Source: Streptomyces sp. NBC_01288 (GTDB lineage: Bacteria; Actinomycetota; Actinomycetes; Streptomycetales; Streptomycetaceae). From it: a stretch of 64,000 nt of DNA. Positions 17,094 through 25,198 of the stretch are shown here, in pieces. The stretch's first letter is position 1; every line of letters starts with the position of its first letter. The stretch covers positions 3,100,001 to 3,164,000 of the forward strand of contig NZ_CP108427.1 in the NCBI RefSeq assembly GCF_035982055.1, in the 5' to 3' direction. The notes beneath the pieces were generated by a model. It did no database searches, was not told the origin of the DNA, and saw only the letters and a list, made by a program, of their open reading frames with translations. A program made the position numbers and the translations under genes.

Positions 17094-17915
17094 ATGCAAT
17101 CGGCGAAGAGGCCCAAGAAGGTCGGTACTTGGCAGGCGGTCGGCGGGCTGGTCGCCCACTTCCGGAGGCAGGCCGGGCTCACACAGGAGCAGTTCGCCGA
17201 GATCGCGAACCTGCACATCGACACCATCAGGTCCATCGAGCAGGGGCGACTTGCACTGCAAGGACATCGAGCCAAGGAGTTCGACGAACTCTTGCACACG
17301 GGTGGGGTGTTGTTCGCTCTGGTCGACAAGCTGCCCGTGCGGGAGCGGATGCCGGCATTCGCACAAGGCCTCGCCGACATCGAGGAGACGGCCGTCAGCA
17401 TCCTGTCCTATGAAACGCAGATGATTCCTGGTCTGCTACAGACAGAGGATTACTGCCGTGCGTCCTTCGCGAGCCGCTTCCCGCGTTTCGAGGACGAGAC
17501 GGAGGAGCAATGGGTGTCCTCGCGCATGGAGCGGCAGAAGATCTGGCAGCGCAAGCAACCGCCGTTCGGTCACTTCATCTTGGAGGAGTCGATCCTTCGG
17601 ACGGCCCTCGGCGGCCCGGAGGTCATGCGAGCGCAGATCCGTAAGTTGCGGGACGCCTGCGACCTCGTTCACATGGGAATCCAGATCATGCCCATGGGGC
17701 GTGTGCCGCACGCTGGTCTCGCTGGGCCCATGCTGCTGCTGGAGACCGCCGACCACGAACACGCGGTCTACCTGGAGGTACAGCGCGCGAGTTTCCTGGT
17801 GGACGATCCCCATGAGGTCAGCGTCTACCAACTGAAGTATGGAATGCTGCGGTCACAGGCCCTCTCGCCGGAAGAGAGTGCGTGCGTCCTGGAAAGACTG
17901 CTAGGAGAGTCATGA
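17094..17915 (+). CDS. XRE-family HTH regulator with DUF5753 (Scr1/WhiJ-like)
   Basis: A 273-aa regulator. The N-terminal XRE helix-turn-helix is at about residues 18-70 (LVAHFRRQAGLTQEQFAEIANLH). A DUF5753 ligand or partner domain follows, with the hallmark MIPGLLQTEDYCRA near residue 110 and MPMGRVPHAGLAGPMLLLE. These regulators pair with a DUF397 protein in Streptomyces (WhiJ/Scr1 type) and affect development and antibiotic production. The ATG at 17094 has GAAAGGGA upstream. An upstream GTG at 17022 would lie in the inverted repeat and is rejected. It overlaps the DUF397 gene by 4 bp (ATGA). Confidence 0.9.
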   Translation: MQSAKRPKKVGTWQAVGGLVAHFRRQAGLTQEQFAEIANLHIDTIRSIEQGRLALQGHRAKEFDELLHTGGVLFALVDKLPVRERMPAFAQGLADIEETAVSILSYETQMIPGLLQTEDYCRASFASRFPRFEDETEEQWVSSRMERQKIWQRKQPPFGHFILEESILRTALGGPEVMRAQIRKLRDACDLVHMGIQIMPMGRVPHAGLAGPMLLLETADHEHAVYLEVQRASFLVDDPHEVSVYQLKYGMLRSQALSPEESACVLERLLGES

Positions 17916-18172
17916 ACACCGCAGCACGGCAGCACTTGGCGTGGTTCAAGTCCAGCTACAGCAGCAACGAGGGCGGCAACTGCATCGAAGTTGCCTACGA
18001 CTGGCGGAAGTCCAGCTACAGCAGCAACGAGGGCGGGGACTGCGTCGAGTTCGCCGCTCACCCCGCCGCCATTCACGTCCGTGACTCCAAGGTCCCCGCC
18101 GGTGGCATCCTCACCGTCTCGCCCAGCACTTGGACCGAGTTCCTCAGCCAGGTCACGCGTCCCTCAGTCTGA
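17912..18172 (+). CDS. DUF397 protein with internally duplicated motif
   Basis: An 86-aa DUF397 protein, the usual small partner of HTH-DUF5753 regulators. The canonical W-x-K-S-S-Y-S-x-N-E-G-G-x-C-(I/V)-E block occurs twice, 20 residues apart (residues about 12-27 and 32-47). The family C-terminus (VRDSKVPAGGILTVSPSTWTEFL) is single. The duplication is a recent DNA event, because 29 bp are identical in both copies (17948-17976 and 18008-18036). Translation is coupled to the HTH gene through an ATGA overlap. It converges with the ABC permease gene. Confidence 0.9.
   Translation: MNTAARQHLAWFKSSYSSNEGGNCIEVAYDWRKSSYSSNEGGDCVEFAAHPAAIHVRDSKVPAGGILTVSPSTWTEFLSQVTRPSV
17948..18036 (+). repeat. 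29-bp identical direct repeat inside the DUF397 gene
   Basis: Copies at 17948-17976 and 18008-18036 are identical and exactly 60 bp apart, so the reading frame is kept and 20 residues are added. Confidence 0.9.
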
Positions 18173-18908
18173 ACGCCGCTCCCCCGACCACCAACAACCC
18201 CACCGCGTACGCCGCCAGCACCCCCAACCCCGGCCACGGAGCGATCGCCAGCCTCTCCAGGTTCTTCGTCGCCTGGATGGAGAGGGCCGCCGGCATGGGG
18301 GTCCAGCGTTGCAAACGGTGTTGCCAGGTCGGGGAGTTGACCAGGCGGGACAGGATCGGGATCACGTAGAGGACGCCCAGGCCCAGCGTGATCGCGCCGC
18401 CCGTGTCGCGGAGCAGGGTCGCCAGGGACAGGCCCAACAGCGTTACCAGGACGAGGATGAGGACCGAGCCGCCCGCCGCTCGGAGCGTCGCGCCGTCCGT
18501 GGGGGCGGGGAGGATCAGCCGGGCCAGACCTAGGGCGGACAGCACCGCCAGCGCTCCCGCTGTCGCCGTCAGCAGGGACAGCGTGGCCGCCTTCGATGCC
18601 AGTACCCACCACCGCCCCGGCATCGCCGTGAGCGTCGTACGGATCGTGCCCGTGCTGTACTCCGCCCCCATCGACAGCACACCCAGCACCAGGCACACCG
18701 ACTGGCTCAACTGGACGCCCGTGAGGCTCAGTTTGACCGTGTCCTCGTGGCAGGCCGCCGGTGTCGGGCACACCTGGGTCGTGAGCGACGAGGCCGCCGC
18801 CGCGCCGACCGCCGCCGTCAGGGCCACCGTTGCCGCCAGGAGCCACCAAGTGCTGGGCAGGGTACGGAGTTTGGTCCACTCGGCGTGAAGAGAGCTGATC
18901 CACCTCAC
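18153..18908 (-). CDS. ABC-2-type exporter permease, second subunit
   Basis: A 251-aa membrane protein with about six hydrophobic segments, starting with WWLLAATVALTAAVGAAAA. The middle has the ABC-2 permease feature EYSTGTIRTTLTAMPGRWWVLASK, also present in the neighbouring permease. The GTG start at 18908 overlaps the stop of the upstream permease (GTGA), so translation is coupled. It probably forms a heterodimeric channel with that protein, powered by the ATPase at 20434-21387. The substrate is unknown. Its 3' end overlaps the convergent DUF397 gene by 20 bp. Confidence 0.87.
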   Translation of the reverse strand: MRWISSLHAEWTKLRTLPSTWWLLAATVALTAAVGAAAASSLTTQVCPTPAACHEDTVKLSLTGVQLSQSVCLVLGVLSMGAEYSTGTIRTTLTAMPGRWWVLASKAATLSLLTATAGALAVLSALGLARLILPAPTDGATLRAAGGSVLILVLVTLLGLSLATLLRDTGGAITLGLGVLYVIPILSRLVNSPTWQHRLQRWTPMPAALSIQATKNLERLAIAPWPGLGVLAAYAVGLLVVGGAAFRLRDA

Positions 18909-20437
18909 GCGTCCCGCCTCCTTACCGTCCAGGACGCCAGCAGCAGGGCCGCTACCGTCCAGGCCGCCAGGACTGCCAGGCCGTGGTACGGGGTGAGGGG
19001 GTAACAGCCGCCCTCCGGAAGGCAGTTGTGGTGGACCTGCGGGTAGTACGTGACCCCCTGCTGGATCGCGAAGGCCGCCGCCGGTGTCACCCTCAGCAGC
19101 CACTGCGCCGCCGGAAGCGGCAAGGCCACGGAGAGGATCTGCGGGAGGAGCACCAGGACCACCACCGTCGCGATCGTGCCCGCGCTGCTGCGCAGCACCA
19201 CGCCCACGGCGAGGGCCAGAACCGCGACCAGGGACAGCAGTACCGCGCTGCCTACGACCGCCCGCAGGGCCGGGTTCTCCAGGAGGGAGAGGTCGGGGAA
19301 CGCGGGCGGCTTGAAGCCGTTCGAGCGCAGCGTCTTCTGCGCCAGGGTGAAGCCGATTGCCGTAGCCAGCAGGCCTGTTGCGAAGGTGACGGCCCCGATC
19401 ACCGTCGTCTTCGCCGCCAGCACCTTCAGTCGGGACGGCGTCGCCGTGAACGTCGTACGGATGAGGCCTCGTTTGTATTCGCTCGTCACGAAGAGCGTGC
19501 CCAGGGTGGCCATGAAGAGGAGGCCTACGAACACTCCCTGGAAGCTCATCTGGACCATGTCTGGGTTGTTCTCGTCGGGGGCGATGTCTCCCTGGCCGGT
19601 GAGGGTGTAGACGCCGGCCGGGGTTACCGTCGACGCGCCCGCCCGTGTGCTCCCCGGCGGGGCGTCGGGGGCGGGGGCGCCGACGTCCGTGGCCGTCCAA
19701 CTGCCCGTGTCCGACGTGCCGGTGAGGCCGAGGTGGTCGAAGGTGCCGGTGGCCTGGCCGCTGCCCGCCACCGAACTCGTACCGCCGAAGGACCGGTGCA
19801 CGACCTCATGGTTGGGAGCCGCCAGAAACACGCCCACCTGAACCGTCCTCCCCAGCCCCCCGACCCTCACCTCCCCAAGCCGGGTCCATTTCTCACCGTC
19901 TACAGACGCATAGCCGGTTAGTTTTTCCCCCAGCCTTTTCAACCGGAGCCATTGCGGGGCCTTCGTCAGATCGCTGCCCGGCCCCGCCATGTCGTGGGTG
20001 AAGTTCCACTGCATACGGACGCCGTGCGCGGGCGTCGCCAGCACCGCCGCGTACGGCGCCCCCTGCTTCAGGCTCTCCTTGACGATGATCCCGGCCTTGG
20101 TCCAGGGCTCCAGCGACTGCCCGGAGGCGCTCTTCAACCCGGTGACCCGGGCCGTGACCGTACCGTCGCCGGTCAACGGCCGGTGGACGAACCGGAAGGC
20201 GTCGTTGACGACCTCGCCCCCCGGCCCGAGCACAACCGGCGGACCCCCACCGACAGTTGACCCACTGGCACCCAGCTGACAGACCACGACCACGACCACA
20301 CCGGCGATCGCCAGCACCGCCACCCAGGCCCTGACCGTCCAGAACTTCGCCCACTCGGCCCGCAGCAGCCGCCCGAAGCCGGCCCGGGCGGGATGGAGGG
20401 CGGAACGGTACGGAGGAATCGTCCTGGTCATCGTCAC
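18905..20437 (-). CDS. ABC-2-type permease with large extracytoplasmic lectin-like insert
   Basis: A 510-aa permease. One membrane segment (AWVAVLAIAGVVVVVVCQLGA, about 34-54) is followed by roughly 220 extracytoplasmic residues. These include GDGTVTARVTGL, WTKAGIIVKESLKQGAPYAAV and a GVFLAAPN segment typical of DUF1349/concanavalin-like folds. The remaining membrane segments (about 290-505) include the SEYKRGLIRTTFTATPSR element. The lectin-like module is unusual for an exporter subunit and might bind a glycan or cell-wall component. The GTG start at 20437 overlaps the ATPase stop (GTGA). Much longer upstream frames are antisense or out-of-frame artefacts. Confidence 0.87.
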   Translation of the reverse strand: MTMTRTIPPYRSALHPARAGFGRLLRAEWAKFWTVRAWVAVLAIAGVVVVVVCQLGASGSTVGGGPPVVLGPGGEVVNDAFRFVHRPLTGDGTVTARVTGLKSASGQSLEPWTKAGIIVKESLKQGAPYAAVLATPAHGVRMQWNFTHDMAGPGSDLTKAPQWLRLKRLGEKLTGYASVDGEKWTRLGEVRVGGLGRTVQVGVFLAAPNHEVVHRSFGGTSSVAGSGQATGTFDHLGLTGTSDTGSWTATDVGAPAPDAPPGSTRAGASTVTPAGVYTLTGQGDIAPDENNPDMVQMSFQGVFVGLLFMATLGTLFVTSEYKRGLIRTTFTATPSRLKVLAAKTTVIGAVTFATGLLATAIGFTLAQKTLRSNGFKPPAFPDLSLLENPALRAVVGSAVLLSLVAVLALAVGVVLRSSAGTIATVVVLVLLPQILSVALPLPAAQWLLRVTPAAAFAIQQGVTYYPQVHHNCLPEGGCYPLTPYHGLAVLAAWTVAALLLASWTVRRRDA

Positions 20438-21387
20438 CGGGTCACCTCGTCCGCTTCTTCGGCGGGCGTGGACGTGAACTCGACCGCATCCCGGGTGAGT
20501 TCCATGTACGCCTCCTCCAACGAGGCCCGATGCGCGCCTACTTCGGCGAAGGGGACCCTGGCCCCGGAGAGCAACTCCACGACCCGTTCGGCCGAAAGAC
20601 CGGTGACGGTCAGGACGTCGCGGTCGACGACGGCGACCGTCCCGCCTTCCCTGGCAAGCAGTTCCATGGCTTCGGCCCGACTGTTCGTACGCAACCGCAC
20701 CCGGTCGCCGGAGGCCGCCGCGAGGAGATCGGCCACGGCGGTGTCGGCGATCAGCCGGCCCCGCCCGATGACCACCAAGTGGTCGGCGGTGTCTTCGAGT
20801 TCGCTCATCAGATGGCTGGAGACGAGGATCGCCCGGCCCTCGGAGGCGAGATGCCGTAGGAGGGTCCGGATCCACTGAATCCCTTCGGGATCAAGGCCGT
20901 TGACCGGTTCGTCGAGGAGCAGCACCGGAGGGTCGCCGAGCAACGCGACGGCCATGCCGAGCCGTTGCCGCATCCCCAGGGAGTAGCCGCCCGCCCTCCT
21001 CCGCGCGGCCTCCCCCATCCCCACCTGCTCAAGCACCTCGTCCACCCGCCGCATGGACAGGCCGTGGGAGTGGGCCAGCCAACGGAGATGGTCACGCCCC
21101 CGCCGGCTGGGGTGCAGAGCGGCGGCGTCGAGGAGGGCACCGACCTCCAACAAGGGGGTGCGCAGGGCGTGGTAGGGCCGGCCCCCGATCAACGCCTGCC
21201 CCTCGTCAGGGGCGTCCAGCCCCAGCACAGCCCGCATGGTGGTGGACTTCCCCGCCCCGTTGGGCCCGACAAAGCCGGTCACCGACCCGGCCTCAACCCT
21301 GAAGGACAGCCCGTCGACCGCGACCGCCCGCCCGAACCGCTTCCGCAACTCCCGGACTTCGATGCTCACATCGGCTACCTGACTCAT
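20434..21387 (-). CDS. ABC transporter ATP-binding protein
   Basis: A 317-aa ATPase of the drug/lantibiotic-exporter (CcmA/DrrA-like) class. It has Walker A GPNGAGKST (about 41-49), signature YSLGMRQRLG, Walker B VLLLDEP and switch H in VSSHLMSEL. A C-terminal extension of about 90 residues is typical of this class. It is the first gene of a three-gene operon with the two permeases. Divergent from it is a NarL-type two-component system, which may regulate the exporter. Confidence 0.93.
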   Translation of the reverse strand: MSQVADVSIEVRELRKRFGRAVAVDGLSFRVEAGSVTGFVGPNGAGKSTTMRAVLGLDAPDEGQALIGGRPYHALRTPLLEVGALLDAAALHPSRRGRDHLRWLAHSHGLSMRRVDEVLEQVGMGEAARRRAGGYSLGMRQRLGMAVALLGDPPVLLLDEPVNGLDPEGIQWIRTLLRHLASEGRAILVSSHLMSELEDTADHLVVIGRGRLIADTAVADLLAAASGDRVRLRTNSRAEAMELLAREGGTVAVVDRDVLTVTGLSAERVVELLSGARVPFAEVGAHRASLEEAYMELTRDAVEFTSTPAEEADEVTR

Positions 21388-21488
21388 GCTGAGCGAGGCT
21401 AGGTGCGCCGACCACCGCCCGTCGTCACGCGATGGAGGTCCCTCACGAGGGGGACGCCGGGCGGGTCGGAGGTCGGCACAATGACCGG

Positions 21489-22760
21489 GTGGGCGTGAAG
21501 GGGGCGTCGGGTGTGGAGGGGCATGGGCCGGTGACGGCCGGGGGTGCGAGCCGGTATCGGCTGGTCGGCATGGCGCGGGCGGGCTTCGCCGCCGCCTCGC
21601 CGCGCGCCGGGCTCGTCGTTCCCGTCGCCCTGGCCGTTCTCTCGCTCACCGAAGTCCTGCTCCGCGGCGCCGACTTGGCCGGGGGCTTCGCCGCCCTGTT
21701 GCTGCTCGGCCTCGCTTCCACGCTTCCCCTCAGCCTCGTCCTCGGCAACGGACGGTTCGCCCGGACCTGCGCCGCCCTCGCGCTCAGTGCCGCCTGCGTA
21801 CTCTCGCTCGTGCCCTTCGGAGGGCTCACCGTCGGCGGGGTCGTGGCCCAACTGGTGTGCGTGTACGTACTGGGACGCGCCGGAGCCACCCGCCTCGGCG
21901 GGGTCCTCGTCCTCCCCTACGTCGCGATCGCCCTCGCCAGCCACGAGGAACTGACCCGGATCGTCGCCGTCCTCGTCGCGACCCTCGCCTCCGCCGCCGC
22001 GGCCACCGGCATCGCCCACCACGTACGCAGCACGGCACAGGCCCACAGCGCGACCGAACAGGCCTTCGCGGACACCCTCCTCGAACATGCCGCCCGGGGT
22101 GAACGGGCCCGGATCGCAAGGGAGTTGCACGATGTCGTCGCGCATCACATTTCGATGATCGCGGTCCAGGCGGAGACCGCCCGCCTCACCACCCCGGGGC
22201 TGCCGCCCGAAGGCGCCACTCGCCTGCTCGCCATCGGCGACACCGCGCGCACCGCACTCACCGAGATGCGGCGGCTGTTGGGCGTCCTGCGGGAGGACGC
22301 CGAGACGGGAGTCCAGCGGCGCCCCCAGCCCGGACTCGGCCAACTCCTGGACCTCATCGACGAGTCACGCGACGCGGCCGGCTCCCGCACCCGGCTCATC
22401 GTGAGCGGCCCCATCGCCCCGCTGGACCCCGGCATCGAGGTCACCGCGTACCGGATCGTCCAGGAGGCCCTCACCAACGCCCGCCGGCACGCGCCGGGCG
22501 CGGCAGTGGACGTAGAACTCCGTTACGGGGACGGGGACTTGGCGCTGCGCGTGCGCGACAACGGGCCGGGGACCAGCGCCGACCTCCCAGCCCTCTCCGG
22601 CCACGGCCTGCTCGGCATGCGGGAGCGGGCCGCGACGGTCGGGGGTACCTTGCGCACCGGTCCCGCTCCGGGCGGCGGGTTCCTGGTCGAGGCGCGGCTG
22701 CCCGTCAAGTCGGAGGAGACGGAGACCGAGACGGGAAAGGAGGCGGGGGCGCTGCCATGA
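21489..22760 (+). CDS. NarL/DesK-family sensor histidine kinase
   Basis: A sensor kinase of about 423 aa. It has a membrane region with four to six short hydrophobic segments (about 25-180). HisKA_3 follows, with the phospho-acceptor in ERARIARELHDVVAHHISMIAVQAE. The C-terminal ATPase has an NARRHAPGA N-box and DNGPG and GLLGMRERAA boxes. The start is uncertain: GTG at 21489 is used, though the frame is open from 21432 and GTG at 21495 is close. It overlaps the response regulator by 4 bp (ATGA). It is divergent from the ABC exporter, so sensing of the exported compound or of envelope stress is a reasonable inference. Confidence 0.85.
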   Translation: MGVKGASGVEGHGPVTAGGASRYRLVGMARAGFAAASPRAGLVVPVALAVLSLTEVLLRGADLAGGFAALLLLGLASTLPLSLVLGNGRFARTCAALALSAACVLSLVPFGGLTVGGVVAQLVCVYVLGRAGATRLGGVLVLPYVAIALASHEELTRIVAVLVATLASAAAATGIAHHVRSTAQAHSATEQAFADTLLEHAARGERARIARELHDVVAHHISMIAVQAETARLTTPGLPPEGATRLLAIGDTARTALTEMRRLLGVLREDAETGVQRRPQPGLGQLLDLIDESRDAAGSRTRLIVSGPIAPLDPGIEVTAYRIVQEALTNARRHAPGAAVDVELRYGDGDLALRVRDNGPGTSADLPALSGHGLLGMRERAATVGGTLRTGPAPGGGFLVEARLPVKSEETETETGKEAGALP

Positions 22761-23416
22761 GCATCCGGATCGTCGTCGCCGACGACCACGAGATCGTCCG
22801 GTTCGGATACGCCGGAATCCTCGCCACCCAGGCCGACTTCACGGTCGTGGGCACGGCCCGCGACGGCGCCGAGGCGGTACGTGTCTGCCGGGAGGAGTCG
22901 CCGGACGTGGTGCTGATGGACGTACGGATGCCGGTCATGGACGGCATCGAGGCCACCGCGCGACTCCAGAACTGCCCTGCCGTACCAAGGGTGTTGGTGC
23001 TGACCACCTTCGACCTGGACGAGCATGTCTACGACGCGCTCGCCGCCGGTGCCAGCGGGTTCCTGCTGAAGGACGTGACCGCCGAACGGCTCTTCGAGGC
23101 CGTACGGGTCGTCGCGGCCGGTGAGGCGCTGCTCGCGCCCGGGATCACGCGGAGGCTGATCGCCGAGTTCGCGCGGATGCGGCCGAAGGCGCCCACGCAG
23201 GGGAGGTTGGACGTCCTCACCCCGCGCGAGACCGACGTCCTGCGGCTGCTCGCCGAGGGGTTGTCCAACCCCGAACTCGCCGAACGGCTGCACGTGGGCG
23301 AGGAGACCGTGAAGACCCACGTCAGCCGGATCCTGTCCAAGCTCGGGCTGCGGGATCGTACGCAGGCCGTGGTGACGGCCTACGAGACGGGACTTGTCGT
23401 GCCGAGGACCGGCTGA
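22757..23416 (+). CDS. NarL/LuxR-family response regulator
   Basis: A 219-aa response regulator. The receiver domain has the acidic pair DD at residues 9-10, the phospho-acceptor Asp55 (VVLMDVRMPVMDG) and Lys in FLLKDV. The LuxR-type HTH (about 150-210) has LTPRETDVLRLLAEGLSNPELAERL and TVKTHVSRILSKLGLRDR. Translation is coupled to the kinase (ATGA). Its 3' end overlaps the convergent FUSC-like gene by 37 bp. Confidence 0.93.
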   Translation: MSIRIVVADDHEIVRFGYAGILATQADFTVVGTARDGAEAVRVCREESPDVVLMDVRMPVMDGIEATARLQNCPAVPRVLVLTTFDLDEHVYDALAAGASGFLLKDVTAERLFEAVRVVAAGEALLAPGITRRLIAEFARMRPKAPTQGRLDVLTPRETDVLRLLAEGLSNPELAERLHVGEETVKTHVSRILSKLGLRDRTQAVVTAYETGLVVPRTG

Positions 23417-24450
23417 CGGCGGCGGGCGCGCGGCACCGGCAGCAGCCACCACGCCGACGCCACCGACAACACCGCCCCGACCGCGATCCCTTCGAGCCGC
23501 GTGGGCAACAGGCTCAGGGCGTCCTGGCCGAAGTAGCCGAGGAGGAGGGAGAGCGCGCAGGTCATTCCGGCGGCCCAGTAGGCGTAGTTGAGGGGGCGCA
23601 GCCACAACGCGACCGCGAGGACGGCGAACATCAGCGCCACGGCCGTGTCGCCGGTGACACCGATCGCCGCGACTCCGGTGGCCAGGAGCGTGCCGACCGT
23701 GGCTCCGGCGAGGCGCTCAATTCCCTTGCGGAGTACGTCGGTTCGGCCGCGGTTGCCGCTCGCGGCGACATACGCGGTGAGGACGACCCACGGCCAGTGG
23801 TCGTCGAAGAGGATGTGCCCGACGGTGAACGCGGCGGCGATTCCGGCCGCCATCTGGAGGGCCATGCGGGTGCTGGGGCGGGGGTGGAGGCGGGAGCGGC
23901 GCGGGGGTTGTTCGGGGCCGGGTTCCGCACGCCAGGCCGGGGGCCCGAGCCGGTCGCCCAGCCCCTGCACCAGCCAGACCCCGGCACACGCGAGCGCCCC
24001 GATCAACGCGGCCCACTCCCAAGTGACCAGCCCGCTCTGCGCCTTGGCCGGTAGCGCGGGGCCGGGGACGACGAGGAGCGTCACGAGCGGGAGGGCGAGC
24101 AGGGTGCCGGCCTTCGTGGCGGCGGGGCCGTAGCGGCGGATCCAGATCGCCAGCGCCATGCCCGCCGTGAAGACGGCGGCGCCGAGCGCGTAGTGGGAGC
24201 CGATCAGCCGCCCGACGAAGATCGAGGCACCTGCCGTGACGGGCAGCAGGACGAGTGCGGTGAGGCGGCGGCGGGTGTCGGCGGTGCGCTGGGTGTTGGC
24301 GAGGGTGAGCGTCAGCGCGACCGCGAGGACGAGCACGTCGGTGTGCAGCCCTGCGGCACCCTCCAGCCAGAGGGCGACACCCCAGCAGAGCAGCACGGCG
24401 GTCATCGTCAGGGCCGCTTCGTACGCGTTGCGTATGAGTTTTGGGGTCAC
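23380..24450 (-). CDS. FUSC-family (aromatic-acid-exporter-like) membrane protein
   Basis: A 356-aa integral membrane protein with about ten hydrophobic segments arranged in two halves. The second half carries the FUSC pattern HWPWVVLTAYVAASGNRGRTDVLRKGIERLAGATVGTLLA. FUSC-like proteins are implicated in efflux of aromatic acids or stress compounds. The cytoplasmic domain usually following each half is short here. It is divergent from a MarR regulator with a 62-bp gap, suggesting direct control. Confidence 0.78.
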   Translation of the reverse strand: MTPKLIRNAYEAALTMTAVLLCWGVALWLEGAAGLHTDVLVLAVALTLTLANTQRTADTRRRLTALVLLPVTAGASIFVGRLIGSHYALGAAVFTAGMALAIWIRRYGPAATKAGTLLALPLVTLLVVPGPALPAKAQSGLVTWEWAALIGALACAGVWLVQGLGDRLGPPAWRAEPGPEQPPRRSRLHPRPSTRMALQMAAGIAAAFTVGHILFDDHWPWVVLTAYVAASGNRGRTDVLRKGIERLAGATVGTLLATGVAAIGVTGDTAVALMFAVLAVALWLRPLNYAYWAAGMTCALSLLLGYFGQDALSLLPTRLEGIAVGAVLSVASAWWLLPVPRARRRQPVLGTTSPVS

Positions 24451-24486
24451 TGTCCCGAGACTAGCGGGGGTTGTGGACTCTGAATA

Positions 24487-24502
24487 GTAAGCATCAGCGT
24501 AC
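24487..24502. promoter_or_regulatory. Imperfect dyad upstream of the MarR gene
   Basis: GTAAGC (24487-24492) and GCGTAC (24497-24502) form a 5-of-6 inverted repeat in the divergent gap, about 10 bp before the MarR start. It is a plausible MarR operator, but the symmetry is weak. Confidence 0.35.
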
Positions 24503-24512
24503 GATATCCGGC

Positions 24513-24935
24513 ATGGATCATCTCTCCGAGGCCGTCCGGATCCGTCGTGGCGTCGTACGGCTCAACCGGCGGCTACGGCAGGAGCGCGGCAACGAGGCCG
24601 GGCTCACCCCGAACCAGCTGATCGTGCTCGGCCACCTGCACCGGCATCACTCCGCGACCCCGGGCGAGATCGCGGCGGCCGAGCGGCAGCGGCCGCAGTC
24701 TCTGACCCGGGTCTTCGGCGAGTTGGAGGCGGAGGGGTTGATCTCGCGTGCGGCGGACCCGGTCGACCGGCGTCAGTCCGTTCTCACGCTGACGGCCAAG
24801 GGGCACCGGGCGCTGGACCGGGACATGGGCGAGCGGGATGTGTGGCTGGCGGAGGCGTTGGCTTCGCTGAGTGCTACGGAGCGGGGGGTGTTGGAGTTGG
24901 CGGGGGTGTTGATGGAACGGCTCGCAGGTAGTTGA
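24513..24935 (+). CDS. MarR-family transcriptional regulator
   Basis: A 140-aa winged-helix regulator. The recognition region is TPGEIAAAERQRPQSLTRVFGELEAEGLISRAADPVDRRQSVLTLTAKG, with the conserved DRR wing. The ATG at 24513 is used. The longer frame from 24471 runs through the promoter dyad. It is divergent from the FUSC-like exporter, which is its probable target. MarR proteins usually bind phenolic or aromatic ligands, which suits that partner. Confidence 0.9.
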   Translation: MDHLSEAVRIRRGVVRLNRRLRQERGNEAGLTPNQLIVLGHLHRHHSATPGEIAAAERQRPQSLTRVFGELEAEGLISRAADPVDRRQSVLTLTAKGHRALDRDMGERDVWLAEALASLSATERGVLELAGVLMERLAGS

Positions 24936-24976
24936 TCGACTGCGGGCCGGTGGGGGCTGGTCGCGCAGTTCCCCGC

Positions 24977-25190
24977 GCCCCTAAGGGAGTTGCCCCGACC
25001 GGAGCTGGCAGGCCCCGCCGCGGTAACGCCCCTTAGGGAGTCGTCCTGGCCGGGGCCGGCACGCCCGCCACGGCAACGCCCCTGTGGGAGTCGGCCTGGC
25101 TCGGAGTTGCCACGTCCGCCACGGCAAGGCTCCTGAGGGAGTTGCCGCGGCCGGGGCTGGCGCGCATCGCCGTAGCCGGTCCCTGGGGTT
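24977..25190. repeat. Degenerate tandem array, unit about 50-51 bp, intergenic
   Basis: Units begin at about 24977, 25028, 25078, 25129 and 25179. Each opens with GCCCCTNAGGGAG or a variant, followed by an alternating G/C-rich GCCGGGGCTGGC-like core and CCGCCACGGCAA. The copies are diverged. The array begins inside the GGCTGGTCGCGCAGTTCCCC block, a sequence I recall as a common intergenic repeat in Streptomyces. There is no credible open frame. Confidence 0.7.
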
Positions 25191-25198
25191 TCTCTTTT

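Noticed and set aside
20438..20875. Upstream extension of the lectin-like permease to 656 residues.
   Set aside because: The added part overlaps the ATPase gene in another frame. The GTGA overlap at 20434-20437 marks the real start.
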